NCBI RefSeq assembly: GCF_007670255.1
Contig: NZ_SZVS01000002.1
Coordinates: 62,001-126,000 of the forward strand
From: Paenarthrobacter nicotinovorans
GTDB lineage: Bacteria; Actinomycetota; Actinomycetes; Actinomycetales; Micrococcaceae
Reading direction: 5' to 3'
Length of the DNA stretch: 64,000 nt
Shown: one piece after another, positions 1 through 7,853 of the stretch
Numbering within the stretch: position 1 is the first letter of the stretch
How the letters are laid out: each line of letters opens with the position of its first letter
The notes under the pieces: model-generated
What the model saw: only the letters and a program-made list of their open reading frames with translations
Told to the model about the DNA's origin: nothing
Databases searched by the model: none
Program-made: the position numbers and the translations under genes

Positions 1-975
1 TTGGTGGGCTACGACCAGTTCACGCCGGGGACCAACTTCCAGAGCAGCTCGCTCCAGCCGTACTCCCTCCGTTTGGACAAGTTCCAAGCGACGTTCGACC
101 GGGAATCGCCCAAGAAGACCGGCCAGCCGATCGACTACACGGCCGAGGTCACCACCAAGGAGAACCCGGACGCCCCCGAGCAGAAGCAAGTGCTCAAGGT
201 CAACGACCCCGTTTCCCTGGGCGGAACCAGCCTGTACCTCACGGGCAACGGCTACGCGCCTGTGGTCACTGTCCGGGACGGCGACGGCAATGTGGCCTTC
301 CAGGGACCTGTGACTGCCAAAGTGCAGGGTGCCAACTACTACTCCTCGGTTGTCATCAAGGTCCCGGACGGCAAGCCCGATCAACTCGGCTTCAACGGCT
401 TCTTCCTGCCCACCGCATTCGAGTCGGACCAGGGAATCTCCTTCAGCGCCGACCCGGCATTGGCCAACCCCCAGCTGACCCTGGATTCCTACTACGGTGA
501 CCTGGGCCTGGATGATGGCGCGCCGCAGAACGTCTTTGAACTGGACGTCAGAAACCTCACCCAGCTGAACGGGCGCAAGCTCGAGGCCGGCGGTATCGTG
601 TTGGGTCTGGGCCAGAGCGCCACGCTGCCCGAAGGCAAGGGAAGCATCAGTTTCGACAGCGTCAAGAAGTACATCGGCGTTGACATCCACCACAACCCGG
701 GCCAGCTGTACGCCTTGATCTTCGGCCTGCTTGCCGTGGCCGGCCTGATGGTCTCCCTGTACGTCAACCGTCGCCGCGTGTGGGTCCGTACCGGGACGCA
801 CGAGGACGGCCGCACCATGGTGGAGTACGGCCTGCTTGCCCGCGGCGAAGACCACCGACTCGCAGGCGAAGCCGCAGCTTTGCGTGAACTCTTTGCCCGC
901 GAATGGAACATCCCCGACCCGACGGAGCCCCCCGCCCCGCGAACCGTCTCTTCCTCAACCTCGAAGGACCAGTAA
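1..975 (+). CDS. resB: Cytochrome c biogenesis protein ResB, C-terminal part (cut by window edge)
   Basis: This is the 3' end of a ResB/Ccs1-type protein, the partner of CcsB in system II cytochrome c maturation, where the pair delivers haem to apocytochrome on the outer face of the membrane. The frame is open from base 1, so the gene starts upstream and the TTG at base 1 is not a real start. Most of the visible 324 residues form the large extracytoplasmic domain. One membrane segment follows at about residues 236-255 (LYALIFGLLAVAGLMVSLYV), then a cytoplasmic tail with RRRVWVR. Its stop codon overlaps the ATG of ccsB (TAATG), which implies translational coupling and supports the assignment. 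Confidence 0.9.
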   Translation: MVGYDQFTPGTNFQSSSLQPYSLRLDKFQATFDRESPKKTGQPIDYTAEVTTKENPDAPEQKQVLKVNDPVSLGGTSLYLTGNGYAPVVTVRDGDGNVAFQGPVTAKVQGANYYSSVVIKVPDGKPDQLGFNGFFLPTAFESDQGISFSADPALANPQLTLDSYYGDLGLDDGAPQNVFELDVRNLTQLNGRKLEAGGIVLGLGQSATLPEGKGSISFDSVKKYIGVDIHHNPGQLYALIFGLLAVAGLMVSLYVNRRRVWVRTGTHEDGRTMVEYGLLARGEDHRLAGEAAALRELFAREWNIPDPTEPPAPRTVSSSTSKDQ

Positions 976-2042
976 TGCCAGCCATCAACGAAACCCTGGG
1001 CCAGTACAGCGAGCTGTTCATGCTGTTGGCCGCCGGCACGTACACCGTGGCGTTCATCGCTTTTGCCTGGGACCTGGCGAAGAGCAGCAAGACCTTCCAG
1101 GCAGTGGACCTCAAGGCCGCGGCCATCTCCACCGGCGAGAAGGTAGCTGTCGGCGCCGGTCGCGTTGGGGCTGCTTTGTCAGGTCCCGACGCCGGTGGGC
1201 CGGTCGGGCGGGCCGAGCGGCCGACGTCGGGCCCCACCTACGCGGGCGGAACCGCCGCGGGCGACATGCGGTACACGGCCGAACGACGCGTTCCGGCGCG
1301 GGTGGCTGTTGCCCTGACGGTCCTTGGCGTCCTGATCCATGGCGCAGGAGTCGTAACCCGGGCCCTGGGCGCCGGCCGTGTCCCGTGGGGCAACATGTAC
1401 GAGTTCCTCACCACGGGTGCGTTCGTGGCGGTGGCCGTCTTCCTGATCACCCTGATCCGCCGCGACCTGAGGTTCCTGGGCACGTTCGTGCTGGGCCTGG
1501 CGATCATCATGCTGGTGGCCGCTTCCGTGTCCTTCTGGACCCCTGTCGGCCACCTGGTTCCCGCGTTGCAGAGTTACTGGCTCATCATCCACGTATCCAT
1601 CGCCGTCCTGTCGTCGGCGTTGTTCACCCTGACCTTCGCCATGTCCGTGCTGCAGCTGCTGCAGTCGTACCGGCAGAAGAACCTGGCCGCAGGACGCAAG
1701 GACAACCTGGCTTTCATGCGGGTGGTCCCCAACGCACTGAGCCTGGAAAACCTTTCCTACCGCATCAACGCGATCGCCTTCATCGGCTGGACGTTCACCC
1801 TCATGTTCGGCGCCATCTGGGCTGAGAAAGCCTGGGGCCGTTTCTGGGGCTGGGACCCGAAGGAAGTGTGGACCTTCGTGATCTGGGTTGTGTACGCCGG
1901 GTACCTGCATGCCCGTGCGACGCGCGGCTGGACCGGAACCCGCGCAGCGTGGTTGTCGATCGTCGGTTATGCCTGCGTCATTATCAACTTCACCCTCGTA
2001 AACACCGTTTTCAACGGCCTGCATTCATACTCCGGGCTTTAG
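975..2042 (+). CDS. ccsB: Cytochrome c biogenesis protein CcsB (ResC)
   Basis: This is a polytopic membrane protein of 355 residues. It carries the tryptophan-rich haem-handling motif of the CcsA/CcsB/ResC family (WGRFWGWDPKEVW) near residue 280, flanked by several hydrophobic helices. With ResB it transports and attaches haem to c-type cytochromes. The chosen ATG at 975 overlaps the resB stop (TAATG). A longer in-frame reading from 903 lies wholly inside resB and is rejected. The first helix follows about 15 residues after the start. The linker at about residues 60-90 (Gly/Ala/Arg-rich) is variable in the family. Confidence 0.93.
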   Translation: MPAINETLGQYSELFMLLAAGTYTVAFIAFAWDLAKSSKTFQAVDLKAAAISTGEKVAVGAGRVGAALSGPDAGGPVGRAERPTSGPTYAGGTAAGDMRYTAERRVPARVAVALTVLGVLIHGAGVVTRALGAGRVPWGNMYEFLTTGAFVAVAVFLITLIRRDLRFLGTFVLGLAIIMLVAASVSFWTPVGHLVPALQSYWLIIHVSIAVLSSALFTLTFAMSVLQLLQSYRQKNLAAGRKDNLAFMRVVPNALSLENLSYRINAIAFIGWTFTLMFGAIWAEKAWGRFWGWDPKEVWTFVIWVVYAGYLHARATRGWTGTRAAWLSIVGYACVIINFTLVNTVFNGLHSYSGL

Positions 2043-2048
2043 GAGACA

Positions 2049-2067
2049 CTCCTGCCCTGAGCAGGAG
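2049..2067 (+). terminator. Hairpin after ccsB
   Basis: A perfect 7-bp stem (CTCCTGC / GCAGGAG, loop CCTGA) begins 6 bases after the ccsB stop and is followed by CTTTACC. The U-tract is poor, so it is only a candidate terminator for the resB-ccsB operon. Confidence 0.4.
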
Positions 2068-2101
2068 CTTTACCTGGATAGTCATTTCAGGGACCAAGAA
2101 A

Positions 2102-2157
2102 TTGACAAATCGGTGTAGCAAATAAGCCTTTTGCCGTTCCGGAGCAGGTGCTAACTT
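2102..2157 (+). promoter_or_regulatory. Possible promoter region of the Hsp70-like gene
   Basis: The 175-base gap before the Hsp70-like gene holds a consensus-like -35 (TTGACA, 2102-2107) without an obvious -10 at 17 bp. It also holds TTGCCG (2131-2136) followed after 15 bp by TAACTT (2152-2157). Either could drive the downstream locus; neither is decisive. Confidence 0.25.
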
Positions 2158-2217
2158 GTTCAGGATCCGCAAGTGAAGCCGCTCGCTCGCGCCGTGCCGT
2201 GATCTTTCGAGGTACCC

Positions 2218-4290
2218 ATGAGCTATGTTCTCGCCATTGACGTCGGGACAAGTTACACAGCAGCAGCCCTCATCAGACCCGCTGGGGGCTCCACACCAAC
2301 TCCTGAAATCCTGCCGCTGGGGCTGCAGGGAAGTGCCGTGCCGTCGGTTCTTTTCTATGCAGCTGATGGCCGGATCCTGGTGGGGGAGATCGCTGAGCGC
2401 CGGGGTTTGGACGATCCCGGGCGGATGGTCAGGGAGTTCAAGCGGCGCATAGGTGACGCGGTTCCGCTTGCCGTGGGTGAGTCGTGGTTGGCCCCGGAGG
2501 ACGTGTACGCCACCATGGCCAAATGGGTGGTGGATAAAGCCGAAGAGCGCGAGGGGAGTTCGCCGGCGTCGATCATCATGACGCACCCCGCATCCTGGGG
2601 CGGGCACCGCACCTCAACCGTCCTCGCGGCGCTGAACCTTGCCGGGCTGACGGACGTCACGCTGATCAGTGAACCTGTCGCTGCGGCCCTGCACTATGCG
2701 GCCCAAACCCGGGTGGAGGACGGCAGCACCGTTGCTGTGTACGACCTCGGCGGTGGGACGTTCGATACTGCGGTTCTGCGGAAGACGGCCCCCGGCTCCT
2801 TCGAGCTCCTGGGCCGTCCCGACGGCATTGAAACCCTTGGCGGCGCCGATTTCGACGCCGCCGTTCTGCGCCACGTGATCGCCCACCTGGGTGAGGCCAT
2901 CGAGGGGCTTGATCCGGAGGATCCCGAAAGCAAAGCATCGTTATCGAGGTTGCGGCGGGAATGCCGGGAGGCGAAGGAAGCGCTCTCCATGGACAGCGAA
3001 GCCAGCATCGCCGTCGCCCTGCCTGGAACCCAGCGGACGCTGCGGCTGGTCCGCTCCGAGTTCGAAGCCCTGATCGAGGCGCCCATCCGGGAAACGGTGC
3101 ACGCACTGGAGCGCAGCCTGCGCAGCATCAACGTTGAGCCCGCGGAGCTGAGTGCTGTCCTGCTGATCGGGGGGTCATCGCGCATTCCCTTGGTGGCTGG
3201 GATGATTTCGGTGGAACTCGACCGGCCCATCGCCGTTGACGCTGATCCGAAGTCTTCCATCTGCCTGGGGGCGGCTGTGGCAGGGGCCGGGATGTCGGCA
3301 GGCATGGACGCTGCGGCTGCTCCGGCCGTTCCGGTTGCTGCTCCTTCCGCCGGTCCTGTACCAGCGCGGCCGCACGTCGTCGCCAGGCCTCACCCCGGTG
3401 CCGCGAAGTTTGGTGCCGCTAAGTCTGCGGACAAATCCGGCCATGCACCCCGCACCCGCCTGCGGCTGGCGGCAGCAGCGGTCACCGCGGCGACGGCGCT
3501 CACCGTTGCCACCGCGACGGCGGCGCAGAGCCCAGAAGGCAACGGCATACTCGCTTCCATGTTCGGTAGCCAGGCAGCCGATGTCATGCGCGGCGAGGCT
3601 ACCCCGGCCGGCCCGCCGCACGCCGGCAGCGGGGCAGCGCCCGGGGCTGCGCCAGCGGCTGGGGGTCCGACGGCGGGACTCGAGGCAAGCGCTGGGGCTG
3701 GGGTGACGCGGACGGGGACGGGAAAGAGCCCTGCCCGCTCCGGCAAGACAGGATCCGGCGGGCCAGGCACAGGGGCGGGGACCGGCCAGGGTTCGACGGC
3801 GGGATCCCCGGCAGGTTCGACGGCGGCGGGGACCGGTGGCGCGGCGGGCTCGGCAGGAACCGGTGGCGCGGCGGGCTCGGCAGGGACCGGCGGCACAAGC
3901 GGCGCCCCTGGGACGGGCGGCAGCACCGGGACGAATGGTGCCCCGGCACCCGGAACGCCGGGATCGGGAACCACCACGCCAACTCCTGAACCCACCGGCG
4001 GAGCTGCCAGTGGTCCCACACCACCTCCTGCCACCACCCCACCGACCGTGCCGCCACCTGCAACGGATCCAACAACGCCTCCTGTCGTTACGGACCCGAG
4101 CGTCCCACCGCCGTCGACGGACCCCGTCGTTCCCCAGCCGGAACCGACGGCGCCGCAAAACCCGGTGCCGCCGTCGCCCGAGCCGACCGTGCCACAGCAG
4201 GAGCCCACCCAACCAGCCAACCCGGACCCGGCCCCAGTACCATCCGAAACCAGCCCGAACCCGGATCCCGCGCTGACCCCGGCGGTCTGA
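2218..4290 (+). CDS. Hsp70 (DnaK)-family ATPase domain fused to a membrane segment and a Gly/Pro-rich tail
   Basis: The first ~380 residues are an Hsp70/actin-fold ATPase. Phosphate-1 loop is near residue 5 (AIDVGTSYTAA), phosphate-2 near 173 (YDLGGGTFDTAV) and the adenosine motif near 315 (LLIGGSSRIPLV). Instead of a substrate-binding domain there is an Ala/Val hydrophobic segment at about 414-437. A long low-complexity tail follows, first with GTGGAAGSA-type tandem repeats, then Pro/Thr-rich. The layout suggests a cytoplasmic ATPase tethered to the membrane with a disordered extracytoplasmic tail. It starts the locus that continues with a LuxR regulator 3 bases downstream and an IniB/dynamin set. 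The role is unknown; a chaperone-like or sensory function for the membrane-remodelling genes is inference. The 690-residue length resembles DnaK, but the architecture differs. Confidence 0.82.
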   Translation: MSYVLAIDVGTSYTAAALIRPAGGSTPTPEILPLGLQGSAVPSVLFYAADGRILVGEIAERRGLDDPGRMVREFKRRIGDAVPLAVGESWLAPEDVYATMAKWVVDKAEEREGSSPASIIMTHPASWGGHRTSTVLAALNLAGLTDVTLISEPVAAALHYAAQTRVEDGSTVAVYDLGGGTFDTAVLRKTAPGSFELLGRPDGIETLGGADFDAAVLRHVIAHLGEAIEGLDPEDPESKASLSRLRRECREAKEALSMDSEASIAVALPGTQRTLRLVRSEFEALIEAPIRETVHALERSLRSINVEPAELSAVLLIGGSSRIPLVAGMISVELDRPIAVDADPKSSICLGAAVAGAGMSAGMDAAAAPAVPVAAPSAGPVPARPHVVARPHPGAAKFGAAKSADKSGHAPRTRLRLAAAAVTAATALTVATATAAQSPEGNGILASMFGSQAADVMRGEATPAGPPHAGSGAAPGAAPAAGGPTAGLEASAGAGVTRTGTGKSPARSGKTGSGGPGTGAGTGQGSTAGSPAGSTAAGTGGAAGSAGTGGAAGSAGTGGTSGAPGTGGSTGTNGAPAPGTPGSGTTTPTPEPTGGAASGPTPPPATTPPTVPPPATDPTTPPVVTDPSVPPPSTDPVVPQPEPTAPQNPVPPSPEPTVPQQEPTQPANPDPAPVPSETSPNPDPALTPAV

Positions 4291-4293
4291 CCC

Positions 4294-6339
4294 ATGGCGG
4301 GACACGACCACCAGTCCGGACGGTTCCAGTCCGGACGGGACAATCACCTTCCCGGCGATCCTGCGCATGAAGGGGAGACCGCAGCTGAACTGACCGGCCA
4401 GCCGGAGGCCGTGCGTGAGCTTCTGCTGGCGTTGTCCGTGGGATTTTCCCTTCCTTCCCTTTTGCCCGGCAGCCTGGCGGATAGTGACCTGGACTCCATA
4501 GCCGGCGCGGCAAAGGACGCCGGAGTGCTACTGCAGGACGGTTCCGTAGTGGGAACAGTCCAACATGCCCTGCTGAGGGTGACACCGCCGGTGCGGATCC
4601 GGGAGCTGCAGAAGGAACTGGTGGACATGATCTCGGCGCAGGGCCGTCCGCTGGGAGACCTGGCCCGCCAGCTGGCGCGCCACGGATATCAGGACCCGCG
4701 TGTCGTCGCGGAACTCGAACGGGCGGCAGGGTCCGCCGTGGATACCGACCCGGGCCTTGCAGCGGAAATCTATGCCGAGGCGCTGCTGGCCGGGGGTGAG
4801 GAGTCCGCCACAGCGGCCAAACGGGCGCAGGCGGCAGCAGCCCTGGGGGACCTGGATACAGCCGGCAGGATCGTAGACCGCCTCGTCGGTACCCCCGGCG
4901 CCCCGGACCTTCGCCTGGCTGTTGACGTGGCCGCGGCTGTATGGGCCCAGCGGGGCATGTTGGCACGGAGCGCCGAAAGCTATGCGTGGTTGGGCCCGGA
5001 CAGGATCGACAGCTCGGCCCCACTGGCGGCAGTGGCCATGATCGGTTCAGGCAACGTTGCCGGAGCCGAACAGTTGGCAGCGCTGGCATCCCCGGCAGGC
5101 TCACCTACTCTGCTGGCCGTGGCATTGTCCTTGACCCAGCAAGGACTGCTCCGGACGCTGGGACCCAGACCACAAACGGCACTTCCCGAACTGATCAGGG
5201 CCTCGGACATGATGAATGCCGCCCGGTCAGCAATCCCCCTGTCCGAGACGCCGGCGGCCCTTGCCGCCATATGTGCCCTGCACACGGGCGAACCCGGCAT
5301 TGCCGAGACCGTGTTGAACGCGGCACTGGCAGCCGGGCAGGGAGGCGATGTTGCCCGTCCCAGACTATTCCTGTTGCAGGCGTGGTCTGCCATGCAGCAA
5401 GACAACCCGGATGAGGCCCGTCTGGCCATCAATGAGGCGGTCAAGGCCAACCACTGGGCACTCTCACCCCGGGACGACTTCCTCCTGGCCGCCCTGGACG
5501 TTGGTTTGGCACGCCGCGGCAGCGAAGTCCACGAGCTGGTGCTCGCCTGGGACCGCGCACGGGAGGCCATGATGCACGTCTCCGTGGACCTTTTCAGCCT
5601 CCTGCCGTGGGGTGAGCTCATGATTGCCGCCGCACGGTTGCGGGAGACCCGCAGGGTTGGGCATTACCTGGAGGGTGTGTGGCAGTTCCTCGAGCGGGTG
5701 CCGGATGCTCCCTTGTGGTCCGTACCTGTGCACTGGGCCGCCATGCAGGCCGCGCTCCTGGCTGAAAGCCCGGCCGAACTCGCACCACACGCAGCTGCGC
5801 TGGTCCGGGCGTCGGAACACAGCCATGTGGCCGCCGTGCTCGCCGCGGCGGGCAAGGCGTGGGTTTCGGTCCTGGCCGGGCGGTTTGCAGCGTCCGACGT
5901 CGAATCTGCCGCCCGCGATTTGGCCACCGTTGGACAGCCATGGGAAGGCGCACGCCTGGCCGGTCACGCCGCCGCACATGCCGACGAGCGGCGGGACATG
6001 GTGAGGCTCTTGGCCTGTGCCCGCGATATCCATCCCCAAGGAACTGCCCAAGCTGCCTCTACCGAACGCGCCACCATGCCACCTGAGGTGTCTCCTGCCG
6101 GTGACGGTGGCGCTGCCGGGTTGCAGGACCCCTCAGGGCTCAGTGCCAGGGAACGCGAAGTGGGCCGACTCATCCTCGAGGGCAAGACCTACCGTGAGAT
6201 CGGCGAGGCCATCTACATTTCGCCGCGCACGGCGGAGCACCACGTAGCCCGGATGCGCCGCCGTTTGGGGGCCGAAAACCGTTCCGAACTCCTGATCCGG
6301 CTGCGCCTGGCATTGGGGGAGGGGTACCCGCCTCCGTAA
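4294..6339 (+). CDS. LuxR-family transcriptional regulator with large helical N-terminal region
   Basis: The protein has 681 residues. The C-terminus (about 615-675) is a LuxR/NarL-type helix-turn-helix: LSAREREVGRLILEG, then YREIGEAIYISPRTAEHHV and RRRLGAENRSELL. The preceding ~600 residues are Ala/Leu-rich and read as stacked helical repeats of the kind seen in MalT/LAL-type regulators, but I see no Walker A motif. It therefore looks like a LuxR regulator without the STAND ATPase. The ATG lies 3 bases after the Hsp70-like stop, so the two are co-transcribed. As the only DNA-binding protein in the locus, it is the natural candidate to control the IniB-like gene downstream (inference). Confidence 0.85.
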   Translation: MAGHDHQSGRFQSGRDNHLPGDPAHEGETAAELTGQPEAVRELLLALSVGFSLPSLLPGSLADSDLDSIAGAAKDAGVLLQDGSVVGTVQHALLRVTPPVRIRELQKELVDMISAQGRPLGDLARQLARHGYQDPRVVAELERAAGSAVDTDPGLAAEIYAEALLAGGEESATAAKRAQAAAALGDLDTAGRIVDRLVGTPGAPDLRLAVDVAAAVWAQRGMLARSAESYAWLGPDRIDSSAPLAAVAMIGSGNVAGAEQLAALASPAGSPTLLAVALSLTQQGLLRTLGPRPQTALPELIRASDMMNAARSAIPLSETPAALAAICALHTGEPGIAETVLNAALAAGQGGDVARPRLFLLQAWSAMQQDNPDEARLAINEAVKANHWALSPRDDFLLAALDVGLARRGSEVHELVLAWDRAREAMMHVSVDLFSLLPWGELMIAAARLRETRRVGHYLEGVWQFLERVPDAPLWSVPVHWAAMQAALLAESPAELAPHAAALVRASEHSHVAAVLAAAGKAWVSVLAGRFAASDVESAARDLATVGQPWEGARLAGHAAAHADERRDMVRLLACARDIHPQGTAQAASTERATMPPEVSPAGDGGAAGLQDPSGLSAREREVGRLILEGKTYREIGEAIYISPRTAEHHVARMRRRLGAENRSELLIRLRLALGEGYPPP

Positions 6340-6349
6340 CGGGTACCCC
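6321..6349 (+). terminator. Hairpin enclosing the stop codon of the LuxR gene
   Basis: A perfect 10-bp stem (GGGGTACCCG / CGGGTACCCC) has a 9-base loop that contains the TAA stop (6337-6339). There is no U-tract. It may end or attenuate the Hsp70-LuxR transcript before the IniB-like gene. Confidence 0.45.
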
Positions 6350-6355
6350 CCCAAC

Positions 6356-6387
6356 CCCCTAACGGAAATCCCCTCGATCCCCTAACG
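6356..6387 (+). promoter_or_regulatory. Two direct repeats CCCCTAACG upstream of the IniB-like gene
   Basis: CCCCTAACG occurs at 6356-6364 and 6379-6387, a 23-base period (about two helical turns). A related sequence lies on the other strand near 6394-6404 (CGGGTAGGGGG). Direct repeats at this distance from a start codon are typical of activator sites. The upstream LuxR protein is the obvious candidate, but this is inference. The rest of the 174-base gap holds a small GC hairpin (GCCCGGC...GCCGGGC near 6462) and a GAGGGAG ribosome binding site. Confidence 0.3.
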
Positions 6388-6513
6388 CCAGGGCAGCGGG
6401 TAGGGGGACCACCCCCGATGCCCGGCCCTTGGCGTCGGCAATACGTTGAATGCAAGCCCGGCAAAGGCGCCGGGCCAATCACCACCCATCACAGAATTTG
6501 AGGGAGCAGTCCA

Positions 6514-7740
6514 ATGCCAACACTCGCACAACAGCTCGTGCAGTTCCTGATGAGCCTGTTCAACGACCCCGATGCCGCCGAAGATTTCGTCCGTGATCCG
6601 GAAGCGGCCCTCGCCGCCGCAGGGCTGCGCGACGTTTCTTCCGCGGACGTGGACGCCGTCCGTCCGGTGGTCCTGGACTACGCGCCCATCAATGCGCGGT
6701 CCTCGTTCGACCGTGAATACAACACCGGTGGCAACCACGCCACTACGGGCGGTGGACGCCCGGAGCACGACGGCGGCGGCTGGGGCGGAGGACGTCCCGA
6801 GCACGGCGGCGGCGGTGCCGGCGGTGGTTGGGGCGGTGGCCACGATGACCATGAGCACGACGACGATCACGAGCACGGCGGCGGTGGCGCCGGCGGTGGT
6901 TGGGGCGGTGGCCACGATGACCACGCCCACGCAGTCCAGCAGCTGGTCCACGTGGTGAACAACTACTCGTACACCACCACCATCGACGACCGCGACACGA
7001 TCACGGACCAGTCGGTGAACCAGAACATCTGGGCCGATGGGGACGTGACGCAGTTCTTCAACCAGGATGCCGTAACTGCCTCCGGTGACGGTGCCATTGC
7101 TGCCGGTGACGACGTCACGAACTCGGGCAACACCACCACCACAACAACTACCACCAACACCGATGACCACTCGGTGGACAACTCCGTCCACGTCAACACC
7201 AGCGGCGACAACAACGACGTATCCGTGGGCAACGACTACTCGGACCACTCGGTGACCAAGGATTCCTACAACACCGACGATTCCTACAACACCGACGTCG
7301 ATGTGGATGTGGATCTTGATGTCAGGGACTCCTTCAACGAGGACAGCTCCACGCACACAAACACCACCACAACGAACACCACCAACACCAACACGAACTC
7401 CTTCAACGACAACTCCACCGACGTGGACGTGGATCTGGAGGACGTACAGGTCATCAACGACTCCGTGGTGGTCCAGGACAACGAACTGGATCTGGACTAC
7501 TCGCCGGACTACTCCACCAATGTGGAAGTGGACGATGTCAACGTCATCAACGATTCGATCGTGGTGGCGGACAACGAGTTGACCTACACCGAGGACAACT
7601 CCACCACCGTCGGCGATGTGGACGTGGATTACACCAACGTCGAGGACAACGTTGTGGTGGCCGACAACGAACTCGATGTTGAGTACAACGACATCAGCGA
7701 TTCGGTAGTGGTTGCGAAGAACGACGTCGAGATCGACTAA
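6514..7740 (+). CDS. IniB-like protein: IniB N-terminal domain, His/Gly repeats and long acidic Asp/Asn/Thr/Val repeat region
   Basis: Residues 1-65 resemble the N-terminal domain of mycobacterial IniB (LAQQLVQFLMSLFNDPDAA, then a D-P-E-AL-AAGL pattern). Residues about 75-140 are Gly/His/Asp-rich with two near-identical 24-residue units (HGGGGAGGGWGGGHDDHEH core). Residues 140-408 are dominated by Asp, Asn, Thr, Ser and Val with almost no Lys/Arg. They end in repeats around (I)NDSVVVxDNEL and VDVDxxxV, an alternation that predicts beta-strands. No signal peptide or membrane helix is visible. It lies directly before two dynamin-like genes, matching the iniB-iniA-iniC order of mycobacteria. The extreme acidity and histidine clusters suggest metal binding or assembly into fibres; this is inference. 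SD GAGGGAG precedes the ATG. Confidence 0.75.
   Translation: MPTLAQQLVQFLMSLFNDPDAAEDFVRDPEAALAAAGLRDVSSADVDAVRPVVLDYAPINARSSFDREYNTGGNHATTGGGRPEHDGGGWGGGRPEHGGGGAGGGWGGGHDDHEHDDDHEHGGGGAGGGWGGGHDDHAHAVQQLVHVVNNYSYTTTIDDRDTITDQSVNQNIWADGDVTQFFNQDAVTASGDGAIAAGDDVTNSGNTTTTTTTTNTDDHSVDNSVHVNTSGDNNDVSVGNDYSDHSVTKDSYNTDDSYNTDVDVDVDLDVRDSFNEDSSTHTNTTTTNTTNTNTNSFNDNSTDVDVDLEDVQVINDSVVVQDNELDLDYSPDYSTNVEVDDVNVINDSIVVADNELTYTEDNSTTVGDVDVDYTNVEDNVVVADNELDVEYNDISDSVVVAKNDVEID
6801..6930 (+). repeat. In-frame 72-bp tandem repeat in the IniB-like gene
   Basis: The sequence beginning GCACGGCGGCGG at 6801 recurs at 6873 with few synonymous changes. It encodes two 24-residue Gly/Trp/His/Asp units, the second diverging after about 6930. 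The synonymous differences suggest the duplication is not recent or that the protein sequence is under selection. Confidence 0.8.
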
Positions 7741-7761
7741 GACAAAGCGCGACACCCCAGC

Positions 7762-7797
7762 AGTGCCCGGCAGGCGGACCACCTCCTGCCGGGCACT
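7762..7797 (+). terminator. Perfect 13-bp hairpin between the IniB-like gene and the first dynamin gene
   Basis: AGTGCCCGGCAGG (7762-7774) and CCTGCCGGGCACT (7785-7797) are perfect complements around a 10-base loop. There is no T-run. It lies 22 bases after the IniB-like stop and 57 bases before the GTG of the GTPase gene. Its position would allow partial termination or 3' mRNA protection, lowering GTPase output relative to the abundant-looking repeat protein. Confidence 0.6.
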
Positions 7798-7853
7798 TCG
7801 TGGCCTCCGGGGCGGGCCGGGAAACAGCACATCATGTGAGCAAAGGAAGAGCC

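Noticed and set aside
3175..5104. Arg/Pro/Gly-rich antisense open frames over the Hsp70-like tail and LuxR gene
   Set aside because: Composition is that of high-GC antisense shadows; the sense genes have clear domains and start sites.
6382..7830. Long antisense open frame (482 residues, Val/His-rich) opposite the IniB-like gene
   Set aside because: It is the mirror of a biased Asp/Asn/Thr repeat region; no start signal, no domain, and its composition follows directly from the codons of the sense gene.
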